Shown piece by piece: positions 1-9,351 of a DNA stretch of 50,258 bases. Below the pieces are notes generated by a model that was given only the letters and a program-made list of their open reading frames with translations, was not told the origin of the DNA and searched no databases. Positions within the stretch are counted from its first letter, which is position 1. Each line of letters begins with the position of its first letter. A program made the translations under genes and the position numbers. The DNA is from Sporothrix humicola (taxonomy: Eukaryota > Ascomycota > Sordariomycetes > Ophiostomatales > Ophiostomataceae), in contig WNYE01000147.1 in the NCBI GenBank assembly GCA_021396245.1, positions 1 through 50,258 on the forward strand, written 5' to 3'.

Positions 1-24
1 CCCCCCCCCCCCCCGCCCCCCCCG

Positions 25-59
<35 letters not shown>
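1..59. other. Poly-C run, probable assembly edge
   Basis: Almost pure C, broken only by G at about 15, 24 and 59. It replaces the sequence expected at the 3' end of the first intron of the neighbouring permease gene: the branch site is still present at 64-69 (minus strand GCTAAC), but the AG acceptor and the second exon are missing. This suggests low-quality read or contig-end sequence rather than a biological homopolymer. It is not a telomere, since no TTAGGG/CCCTAA units are seen. Confidence 0.8.
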
Positions 60-79
60 CAAGGTTAGCGGAAAGCCAT

Positions 80-646
80 TCAATAAAGACAATCTAGAAA
101 TGCACAGATCCTGTAACATACTGTGTTGTTCAAGAGAAACATAAATGCGGTAGCATACCATGCCCACTTCTTATTCCAGAAAAGCATCTGGCCGATGTCG
201 CAGACATCACGGACTTCGGGATGGCGCAGGCAGAATTCCCACAGGACCATGGACGTGTAGAGAACAAAACCGGCCACAACGATCGTCAGGATGAGGCCGG
301 GAACAAGGCCGAGAACGCTGTAGGACCATGGGAAGCTCATCATGGCCAGGCAGATGTACTCGGAAAAGAGGAGGGCGGCGGTCTTCTGCCAACTGCATGT
401 GCGATACTGGATAGCACAGCCATCCTCTTTGGCACGTTGTTTCTCTAGGATAGCAGCGCTGCTGTCGTCACTATCGGATTCAAGAGAGCTACCAGTGATA
501 GCAGGGCCGATACGGGGGCCGATCTTGATACCGCCGCCCCACCAAGACGAAATGCCTTGTGAAGTTGCTGCCTCTGGGTCAAAATCGACTGGAGGGCTCT
601 CCAACGCGGGATTTTCGAGTTTCTCGTTCTTTTGGGAATCTGACAT
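80..646 (-). CDS. Amino-acid permease (Mtr/neutral amino-acid transporter type), 5' exon only
   Basis: Membrane transporter for amino acids, probably plasma membrane, of the Aa_trans family (Neurospora Mtr type). The first exon runs from the ATG at 646-644 to 122: a soluble, acidic and serine-rich N-terminus, then CSWQKTAALLFSEYICLAMM and FPWSYSVLGLVPGLILTIVV, which look like the first membrane helices, then the family-typical HPEVRDVCDIGQ. At 121-116 there is a good donor GTATGT, and GCTAAC at 69-64 (minus strand) is a branch site, so 121 to the window edge is intron; reading through it gives a stop at 80. The rest of the protein (about 300 residues would be usual) lies outside. The open frame also extends upstream to 727, but MSDSQKN at 646 is the more likely start. 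The family is fairly sure; the substrate is unknown. Confidence 0.75.
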   Translation of the reverse strand: MSDSQKNEKLENPALESPPVDFDPEAATSQGISSWWGGGIKIGPRIGPAITGSSLESDSDDSSAAILEKQRAKEDGCAIQYRTCSWQKTAALLFSEYICLAMMSFPWSYSVLGLVPGLILTIVVAGFVLYTSMVLWEFCLRHPEVRDVCDIGQMLFWNKKWAWYATAFMFLLNNTVCYRICAFLDCLY

Positions 647-2094
647 GTTTGCGAGATGTCGTCGAATATAAACAGGTCTAGTGAAAGGAATCGAAGGGCA
701 GATGCGTCGTAGGATAATCGCCGGCAATGTGAAAACTCTGAAAGAGAAAATAACAGAATTAAAGAAGGTGACAAGCGTATGATCGGTGGCAAGGAATTAA
801 TGATTCAAAACTCGCAACAAGCCAAGCCACATGTAGGAAATACAAAGTACTCCAATCTGCGGATGAGGAAAACCGGGTGCTAGTGTAACGAATGTAATGA
901 TAATATAAGACCTTGTCTGTTGGAGAAAGTTGCAAGGCGTAAGAGGCTGAAAGGGTAGACGAAGGGAAGTGTTCCAAGAAGAAAATAAAGGAAAGAAAAG
1001 GACGGGGAGGAACAGGGTAATAAATGGCCAAGGTCAGAAGGAAAGACAACAAAAGGCGAAGACGCAGTTGTAAGAAGAAAAGAATGCGAAGATCGAAAGG
1101 GCAGGGACACGCTACAGATAAAGAACAATGAGACTAGGATCCAACAGAGATTTCTACCAAAAGAAAAGAGACAAGACTTGGTTGGAACTGGAGTAATGGG
1201 ACATGTCAAAATCCACAAAGCTTGTTGTAATTGGGTTAAAGAGGACGGGGGTGATACTTTGTCTCCACGACCCGCTAGACTAGCCTGGTGCGAGCGGCGA
1301 GCGACCGCATTAGCTTCAGACCGGCCGGGGCGAACGAGATCCAAGCTGCGAGCAAGACTCCAAGACAAGGCCACCAAGCAATCCTCTCAAAGCAACCCTC
1401 TCAATCCTTGGCGTTGTGCGCACCGGGAGAACCTGAAGGAGCTTTGAAAGAGAAAGACTGGTGGCGCAACATTGAAAGACAAAGTTGAGCAGCCGACATA
1501 AAGAGAGGATTACTTGAAGGGGCGAATCTGACAATGTTAGACAAGAAGAAAGGAAAAAAGAACGAAAAATAGAAAGAAATCCTAGACTGCCATCTTACTT
1601 GCAAGGATCGTGGTATGCTGGTATGTACGGAGGCGTGTTTCTCAGTAGATGATACGCTGAAGTCGCCTCGGTCGGGTCCGTCGTGCAGAGAGAGAATTGA
1701 ATAAGGGCTCAAGGGTTTGTTCTTCGTTGTATTGGAAGGATCGTCGTCATTGGCCCAGAGTCACCAGAGATGCACACCCGAGCAGACTGATCCGCGTGCG
1801 TTCTGGATTGTGGCCTGGACCACCACGACCGATGCTCTCCCGAACTTCGCCCTTACTGAGAAAGTAGTAATACCGTTCAAGTCACAGGATTTCCCGTTCC
1901 AAGAAGTTCTGGGATTTTCGTAGGAGGCCGTGTTGCCATGAAGCATCCAGAGGAGCCAGGTGGCTACCGCGAAATATTGGCACGAAATGGCGACAGAAGA
2001 CCCTAGTCCCTGGTCGCATGAGACCCTACAGCCGCGTCGGCGGCTCCGAAGTTCGACGTGGTGGTGATAGCCCCCAAAATCTTTCTCGCAAAGG
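647..2094. promoter_or_regulatory. Upstream region of the permease gene, no gene seen
   Basis: The minus strand is pyrimidine-rich from about 730 to 1560, as is common in leaders and promoters of filamentous fungi, so this probably includes the permease promoter and 5' UTR. Open frames on both strands are short, overlap one another and resemble no family I know. No tRNA, repeat or element is evident. Confidence 0.4.
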
Positions 2095-2781
2095 ATGTTC
2101 GTGAATGAGGTGTTTCTTGTTTGTGCCCCGCTGTTTTCGGTCTTCAATCACGCTCGATATATTGAGTCGCCTGTATGGGTACCGAGTGTACCTTCCCATT
2201 GTAGTTGGCCATGTCTACAGAGTCCTGAATACGTGCGTGTGGCAGGAGCTCATGGTTGTGATGGCAACTTTGTTACGGGGTGTTTCCAACGCGCCCCAAA
2301 CGCTCCAGAGCCACCTACTTGGATACTGGCGCGGCGGAAATACAAATATTTGAAAGACATTCCTGCCTGCCGCTCCAGTAGCCACGCAAAAGCTGTTAAA
2401 GAGTCTGTGCCCAACGGAGCTAATACTGGTAGAAGAGAAAGGGAGCGAGAAAGGGGCATAAAAAGACCTTATAAAATACTCCCTGACTCCGTACAGGCCT
2501 TGAAGTTCCTCTGGAAACAATCTACGAACGATACAACGTCGGCGAAGAACAAAGTAGATGCAGTTGTGAAAGCAAAGCTGCATGCCAGTGTTCAGTGTGT
2601 TGTAATGTTGTATTTTGGCACGCTTCAAGTAAAGGAATACATTCAGGCACAGGCAACCCAGAAATCTGCACAGAGCGCACATGAGCTAAAGTATCTGTAC
2701 GACGTACATACAAAAGAGGAAGGCGTGTTGTGGGTAGCTTTTCCTCCCACCCACATCCGACATGCGTTACTCCATACATGA
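2095..2781 (+). other. Unsupported 228-codon open frame
   Basis: An ATG-initiated frame of 228 codons. Its composition is mixed, with an RRERERERG run near the middle; there are no membrane segments, and I recognise no motif. Overlapping frames on the other strand are nearly as long. Nothing upstream looks like an intron or a clear promoter. I keep it only as a possible orphan coding region; chance is the better explanation. Confidence 0.12.
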
Positions 2782-3032
2782 CGTCAAAGGGAGGGCCGTC
2801 ACAGCGGCGAATCACTAAAAAGGCTTCCCGACAGTGGTCAAGTAACAATAAATAATCACCCCAAAGCAACACCGTGCAGGGTCCTTAGAGTCACCATTCG
2901 GAGGACTTGGCGCGTATACGTACTCCGTACGTCGTATGTAGCTACTTACTTAACAGTTTGTCGTCGCAAGATACTCAACGATGCATTGCTTCGTACCGTG
3001 TCGAACGTTTGTAAGTGTCGCACGGAGTAAAA

Positions 3033-3086
3033 TACGCTGTAAGATGTACGGAGTAATACGTCGTACGCAGTACATCTTACAGCGTA
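3033..3086. repeat. 17-bp perfect inverted repeat with 20-nt loop
   Basis: Left arm TACGCTGTAAGATGTAC at 3033-3049 and its exact reverse complement at 3070-3086, separated by 20 nt. One copy of each word, TACGGAGTA (3047) and TACGTCGTA (3057), starts at the left arm's end or in the loop. It could be a tiny foldback or MITE relic or a transcript hairpin; no target-site duplication is obvious. Confidence 0.75.
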
Positions 3087-3670
3087 ATATCAGGTTGTCA
3101 AGATCCCGGTCTGAACGACAGTCCCCCCACACCACCCACATGTACGGAGTATGTGTCCTGTGGTATGTGCACGGCAACATGAACCCACTCACCGAATGGC
3201 GCGGCCTAGCGCGGCCTTAACAAGTAAGGCCCTTCACTTCGCCGTCGTAGTAAGTCTAGGCGTATTTTGCGGGGTCACGCTAAACCGCTCTCACAGCAGA
3301 TGATTTGATTGGAAACAGCGTCCAAAATCCTGGCGCTATTTTACAAACCCGTATCAAGTGCGCCGAGGAGCTCTAACGTCTTACAGGGATGGTATTGCGC
3401 AATAACCGGTTTTTCTCCTCGAGTTACAGTGGGGGCATCCTGCCTCAATGTTAAAAACGAGAGCATTTGTACGACATATTAATGTGTCGATCGATAATCT
3501 CTTAATGCATCTTACGAGCTTGCTTTCTCTGTACCAAGTACGGAGTAACACAGTACGGAGTATTATTACTTCGTAACACTCTTGTTCTGTCGTGTATTGC
3601 ATGCTTTGTGTTCATAATCGTACTTGTTAGCTTGTCAGCTTAATGCATAGTTGTATTTACATCTTACATT

Positions 3671-3694
3671 TAGAGCATTAGAGCATTAGAGCAT
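3671..3694. repeat. Short tandem repeat, TAGAGCAT x3
   Basis: Three exact head-to-tail copies of the 8-mer TAGAGCAT. Ordinary microsatellite-like sequence. Confidence 0.85.
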
Positions 3695-4854
3695 GCAATA
3701 GCCGAAGCACAGCGCGCTGAACAAGTATTTGTTTCGGCATAGGATACATTCGGATCATGTGGCAGTCTCTTCGCCATGGTACCGCGAGGAAACCGCCCTC
3801 ATAGCCCCATAGATTTGCTAGTGCCGAGACCGCATCTCAGGCGGCACCCGGCCGGGCCGTTTGTTCCTTCGTTTGTTCCCTTCTCTGAGCAAGCCTTGTG
3901 TCCGGACAAAAAGCAACATGATGCCTCCTGTCCTTGTATACCAGTACGACGTACAACATACACATGGAATACATTATGAGATTGCTTATTCGTCCCGCGT
4001 CACGTGCCAGGGCAGTGTGTCCTAGCTTTATCCTTTCGCCCCAGTGGGTGCGTTTTGCAAATTACAAAACTTTTAAAATCAGCGTGTTCACTGCACTCGG
4101 TGCGTTTTCATGCACTAGTATTGCCTAGACGGCTTCTATATCCTACCATGTCTGACAGTTGGTTCTTTGTTCCGCCGCCACCACACACTAAACCCATGGC
4201 CGCTTTGTGGTGCCCTTGGGCCCAGCAAAACGACGGCGAGAATGGGTGTGGCTCGGTCTCGGCAGCATGTGGGAGAATCTCCGAACAAAGCTTGTCTGCT
4301 TCGCTTGGCTGTGGTGACATGCTAACAAACTTTTGTGCGTTTGTTTTGGCGCAATAAGCCACAGAAAGATTATATAATACGCTATGCAACCACCAAAACA
4401 CTAATCCGTAATTACTAGGCAGCAATACCAGCCTCGCGCATCGACTTTCGTCTTGACATTCCTAAACATGGCAGGCTTGTGGGCCGACTGCTAGGTCGAC
4501 GGAAAAAAGCGTGCAGGAAGATCAATGAGGAAGAATATCTAAAAGAGAAAGATAAAATGCAAAAGAAGCAAAATATACATATATATATTAGCGAGTTGGG
4601 CAAATGGAAATGAAAAGGGAAATATGAACATCCGAATGCTAAAGTGAGGCCCTCTTGTCTCGAGCCTGCCAATCCTGTCGTGACAACGTGCTGTCGAGTT
4701 TGACAATTCACGATTCACCGCCCCGCCCCAACTGCCCTCAACGTGCTCAGCCTCGTCAGCAGCGCCTCTTCATATACTCCACAACCGGCATGTGGTAACT
4801 CTCGTTACTGTTTTGCAACCCATTTGCACTAGCACAACACTCCCACCCGAACAA

Positions 4855-6270
4855 ATGCCTTTCATTGCCAACACTCCCGAATCATTAGTCGCCCGGTCCG
4901 ACTCCAAGAACCCGGCAACAACATGCCGTGGAATCACGTCCGGCGGCCGTCCATGCCGCCGGCCAATCGCCGCCTTGGGGGTCAACCAGAAGAGCGGCGG
5001 CGGAGTATTACTGCTCCGTGGAAGGCTCCGTGTCGACGACCCTCGCGATGAACGACTATACTGCTGGCAACACAGGGAACAGGCAAGCATATCTGCTCGT
5101 TCCAGTCCAGGACCGCAGGCCTCGACCACACCCATCCTCGAAGAGCGCACCAGTCTGGATACTCTTGCCGATCGTTTAAACCTCCTCGGTGTGAAGACAC
5201 GACGAGGCAGCAGGCGCACAACTGGAGGGGCGGTGTGGGGAGCCGAAATGCCCTCAGATACTGCTATCAAAGAGCGAGTAGGGCGGCCCAAGACGAAGCC
5301 AGCTGGCACCATCTCATTCTGCTTTTGTTTTAATCTCCCATCCAACGAAGATCCCTTGCCGCCACCCCATCCCCGTCTTCGACCGCAGCCAGGTGGGTCT
5401 GCAAATGCGTCGTCATTTCCAGGGACGAACAACGCAGCACGCTTGCAACATGCGGACACCAACAAGCAAGCAGCTGTTCAAGTACCTCACTTTCATCGCC
5501 CCCATATATCTCAGAGGTCCTCGACTGCTTCGCAAACAATGCAGTATCTGTCACTGATTCCCCCGACAGTATTGCCTCAGACGGCCTCTGCTTTGATGGC
5601 TGAACTGGCCAAGCCGGTCTCTCGGCTTGATGAGCCAGGTTACATATACATGTTTTGGCTGACGCCTGAGTCGCAACAGGCCACACCGCCGGCCGAAGCC
5701 GCGCGGTCCCTACTAACCCCAACATCACGCCCTGCTGGCGGCGAAAGGCGGCGTGCCAGCGATGTTGTCGCGTCCTTTGCTGCTGACAGCACACCTAGCC
5801 CCGGATGTGCTACCTCGGGCAAGGAGGGAGACTCCATCGGGCTCAAACGCAGCCGAAATGGGGATGGCAAATTCAAAGGCGTAGGCCATCTGAATGAAAA
5901 GCCTAACGGGACCCTTCTTCTCAAAATTGGACGTGCCAACAATGTACAGCGGCGTCTCAATGAATGGAAAAGGCAGTGCGGGTACAACCTTTCGGTTTTG
6001 CGATTTTATCCTTATATCCCTTCTAGTGCGCGCAGCCCCGGGGTGCACCACACGGCTGTGCCACGTAAGATGCCACACAGTCATAAAGTCGAACGCCTAA
6101 TCCATATAGAATTATCCGGCTCTGGGCTTCAGGTTGCAGACGGTGGCAAGTGTGGGGTCTGCGGAAGAGAGCATCGGGAATGGTTTCGAGTGGATGCAAC
6201 ACGGCAAGCCATCAAAGAGGTGGACAATGTCATACGGCGCTGGGTGGATTGGGATGAACATCACTCTTGA
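4855..6270 (+). CDS. T5orf172 (DUF1766) GIY-YIG-fold domain protein
   Basis: A 471-residue single-exon protein of a fungal family whose C-terminal half carries the T5orf172 domain, a divergent GIY-YIG nuclease fold. Visible landmarks: GYIYMFWL near residue 263 (the Y-x-Y strand), LLKIGRANNVQRRLNEW near 355 (the conserved Arg-rich helix), KVERLIHIEL near 410 and CGREHREWFRV near 440. The N-terminus has SKNPATTCRGITSGGRPCRR, a Cys/Arg motif typical of the fungal family, followed by a long disordered Pro/Ser-rich linker. I chose the ATG at 4855 because MPFIANTPESL matches the family start; an in-frame ATG at 4792 adds 21 residues. The biological role is unknown; nuclease activity is inferred from the fold only. 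It converges with the lipase gene. Confidence 0.85.
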   Translation: MPFIANTPESLVARSDSKNPATTCRGITSGGRPCRRPIAALGVNQKSGGGVLLLRGRLRVDDPRDERLYCWQHREQASISARSSPGPQASTTPILEERTSLDTLADRLNLLGVKTRRGSRRTTGGAVWGAEMPSDTAIKERVGRPKTKPAGTISFCFCFNLPSNEDPLPPPHPRLRPQPGGSANASSFPGTNNAARLQHADTNKQAAVQVPHFHRPHISQRSSTASQTMQYLSLIPPTVLPQTASALMAELAKPVSRLDEPGYIYMFWLTPESQQATPPAEAARSLLTPTSRPAGGERRRASDVVASFAADSTPSPGCATSGKEGDSIGLKRSRNGDGKFKGVGHLNEKPNGTLLLKIGRANNVQRRLNEWKRQCGYNLSVLRFYPYIPSSARSPGVHHTAVPRKMPHSHKVERLIHIELSGSGLQVADGGKCGVCGREHREWFRVDATRQAIKEVDNVIRRWVDWDEHHS

Positions 6271-6505
6271 TATCAGCACCTCCGGCGTACCAGAACCAAC
6301 ACATATACGTGGGTGTGCTACATTATTAACTGTGTCCCATAGTACTTTTGTTTCTCCTTTTTTAGGCCATACAAGGCCCTTGCCTTTGCCCCTTGTTCTC
6401 ATATCATGCCAGTATGAATTGTAACGCCTTAGGAGCTCAATAGTAGAGGTAAATAAACATATCCTGTTGAAAAAACCGCAACCCAAATTCAGAATCCGAT
6501 TGCCC

Positions 6506-8299
6506 TCACGGGCCCGCTATCATGGACGCAATAGATAGAACCTCGACTCGGCCGGCATACAGTTTCATGGCATGGCACAAGGGGTCACCCCAAATTACTT
6601 TCCTTAACTGGTCGTCAGAGGTGAATTGTGCAACAACGCCCTGCCTTAGCCGTTCTTCCACAGTTTCTTTTCTGTTCTTTCTCAATGACGGGCTCCCTGA
6701 TCTCAAGACAACAATGCGACCAGCATTGCTTAATGCTGAGGGCGGCACCTCCCATACCGGCCCAAGGGTGTATCTCAGTCGCCGGTGCGTCGACGTCCGA
6801 CTTTGCATGGCCTGAGTTGTCCCAGGGTACATGGCTGCCTCCGGGCGTGGTGCCGGCGTGGTAAAAAGCTGCATTAAACTTCTCACATACTCCCTATCTG
6901 CCCGAACGACGGGATCGCCTTCGTTAACAAAACCAAAAAACAAGCTTTTTGCAAGTTCACTTTTGTCGGGTTTTTTTAATGGAAGGAGTGATATTGGCGG
7001 TGCGCCAAAGGTGATACAGTGGATTCGTCGAAAGCAGCCTGTAAGAAGGTTGAGCTCAGACTCTGCCTGTGACGAAACTGCGACCATGTGCGCGTAAAGA
7101 AGTGACGCTACAGCACCGCCAGCCGAATGGCCGGTTATGAGCAAAGAGTATGATGCCCGGCCAGGGTCCTCTTCCAAAAGCTGGCGGAGACGCGTGGCAA
7201 CAGGATGAATCATTTTGCGCGCAACAGAAAGAAATCCAGCATGGCACAGATTGCCAGTGTCATCGAGAAATCCCACTGGGGACGAAGGTGCCGTGTTCAA
7301 ATTGACAGCCCAGTCCATGAAGTCCGCCGTGCCACGGATAGCAAATATGATTGTGTTAGCATCATCCATTGGCAGAGACTTGATGACCATGGCCTTTGTG
7401 CCAGCTCGCCAGTCAGCGCCAATATGAGTAGACCGTTCAGCACCTTGCGAGTGTAGATAGGCGCTGTCAGAATACTTGGCGGCCAAGCTTAACAATCGAT
7501 AAGAAGCGAGGTATCTAGTTCTCGCTATTAGCAATTTAATCAGGAATGTTTAGGGAGGGGGAACGTACAGCTTCATAGGTGGCAAGTTCAAAGGCAGCCT
7601 CGAGTTTGTGTACAGATCTACTTTAGAAAGGTAGGTTTCGGGCATCAACGATGCAACGAAACTGGAGGATGTACTTTTTGAATGGCCGTATGTTTCGCCC
7701 AACTGAGGCAGGCCATGCGAGTCTCTGGGCGCGCTCTGTGCAGCGTTGTATATGTACCGCCCAGGATCGGTGTACCGATCTCGGTCAATGGCGGTTATTA
7801 AACCTCCAAATGTCGACATTACATGGCCGTACAGAATGGCACCTTGATTTGACAAACTCGACCCGGAGTGGCAGCACAAGTCGGAGCTGTTGCCAAAAAA
7901 ACGCGGGACGCTTCTTGGCACCAATTCAGCGGCTAGATCCATAACCGGCACTAGACGCGGCCCGCCCACACATCGCGGTGTCCTCGAACTTGCCAACGAG
8001 TGGTCTCCCTGCCTCATCTGTATGCCCATGTCTGGATTTGTGGGTGATAAAACAGGCGCCACATCATAGCACTGGTTGAATACAATATTGCGCGGAGATT
8101 GGTGGAACCCACCGCCGTTACAGGGAGGCGGGGACGGAGTCGGCACGGCCACGGTGCTCTCGTTGTTGACCATTCCGGGTATAAAAGCGGCGTTGCCGGT
8201 GTGGCGAGGTGGGTGCGAACGCAGGACAGCTGTATTTGGTACACGATCGCGGCCAGCCGCCACCTTCTTGTCAGGAGTGCGCGGCCTACCTCGTCCCAT
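6506..8299 (-). CDS. Class 3 lipase-like alpha/beta hydrolase, two exons
   Basis: Predicted serine hydrolase of the lipase class 3 family (diacylglycerol-lipase-like), probably intracellular since no signal peptide is seen. Exons: 8299-7569 and 7520-6506 (or 7514-6506; two AGs six bases apart keep the frame), donor GTACGT at 7568-7563, about 581 residues. The catalytic set is visible: AIRGTADFMDW (oxyanion region), the nucleophile in TGHSAGG (Ser about 376), Asp in VNEGDPVVRAD (about 446) and His in GDPLCHAMKLY (about 560). The first 240 residues are Pro-rich and variable but include DLAAELVPRSVPRFFG and YGHVMSTFGGLITAIDRDRY, which look conserved and run into the hydrolase fold. The start is uncertain: another frame is open upstream to 8454 and may be an additional exon. 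Substrate unknown. Confidence 0.8.
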
Positions 8300-9351
8300 G
8301 ACTGCTTCCCGGCGGTGGGTGAATTTTCACGTTCAATACGACCGAAGATTGCTTCGTAGTGCTGGCCTCGCCGTGAATTGCGAAAGATGACGCTTTTAGA
8401 TACTCCTTGGGCCGATGATTGGGGTATGGGGCTGTGGCTGGAAAGATACAACATGTCATCAGTTCGCTTTGTTAGGTGTAGATGTTTTCCAACCGGGCAT
8501 TTGTACGTCCTCGCTCCTGACTCCTGGCAGGTGCCGGGGGAGGGCAGGAGGGGTACCCGTGGCCAGGCCTCCTGATTGTCAGCGTTCTTGACTCTTCTAC
8601 GTCCACACAGCGAAACTCAAGCCGTAGCATATGATTCGCCACCCCTGAGAGTGTAGAGAGTCTGCTTCGCCACAAGGCAGCCGAGCCATGTGGCAGCGAG
8701 CCCCCGTTTTATCATATTTATTTGTTCAAAGCCGACAGGTAAAAGGTAAGCTGTAAGATACGCCACCGTTTCACCAAAACGGCAATAGCATAATTATTCG
8801 ATTCCGATGCCGTGTTGGCAGCGCCTTCTTTCTTGCAGTAATTGGAAAAGCCACTGGGGTTTCGTGGGTATTGAGTACTACTATTCTGTACTACTATTTT
8901 GTATCTTACTGTTCTACAACGACAGCGCAATTGCGACTACTACGTATGCAAGTCTTATTTCACATAGGGGATGCGTAATAATACGTATTACGGTCACCTA
9001 CTTATGTTTTATTTTACCACAGTATATACGGAGTACGGAGGACAGGGCTACGGAGTACGGAGCATTTGCAGTGCATTTAAGATACAATTAATTGCCCCAT
9101 AGCTGTTTTAACCAGCCGTGAGATCTGCGACACCAAACATGCCCCAGAAAGGCGCCGGTGTCGTGACAAGGACAAGCTCACTTTTAGTATGCCACTGGAC
9201 AAAAAAAAGGGGCGGGGCCCAACGTCCATTCTAAAGAACACATATAATTAATTACAACGTGCACACCCAAAAGTCAGCATCGCCCATCTCCCCATGCTGT
9301 CCTGGCACGCATCTCTTCACCACGGCGATTCGAGATGACCTGATTGCCACA
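8300..9351. other. Divergent intergenic region between lipase and FHIP genes
   Basis: No gene is seen. Probably holds both promoters. Around 9027-9062 there are two exact TACGGAGTA words and partial copies close together, next to AT-rich sequence. Confidence 0.5.

Larger units (their letters stand above)
2782..4854. other. Gene-poor intergenic region rich in TACGGAGTA-type words
   Basis: About 2 kb without a convincing gene. It holds five exact TACGGAGTA/TACTCCGTA words (2921, 3047, 3143, 3539, 3554), three TACGACGTA/TACGTCGTA words (2928, 3057, 3945), a 17-bp hairpin (3033-3086) and a small tandem repeat (3671-3694). The last few hundred bases should include the promoter of the T5orf172 gene; an AT-rich stretch lies at 4570-4590. 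Confidence 0.5.

Noticed and set aside
1..59. Possible telomere or centromere repeat at the window start
   Set aside because: It is nearly homopolymeric C without any TTAGGG/CCCTAA period.
2095..2781. 228-codon open frame as a real gene
   Set aside because: No recognisable motif, overlapping frames of similar length, no splice or promoter support; kept only as low-confidence.
2990..3015. tRNA-like B box GTTCGACAC on the minus strand
   Set aside because: No A box and no cloverleaf could be built upstream; I found no credible tRNA in the window.
4770..5465. 231-codon minus-strand frame opposite the T5orf172 gene
   Set aside because: It is antisense to a recognisable protein and has an unstructured, Arg/Ser-rich composition typical of shadow frames.
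7514..7568. Frameshifted or broken lipase pseudogene
   Set aside because: A GTACGT donor and an in-phase acceptor join both frames, and the catalytic residues are intact.
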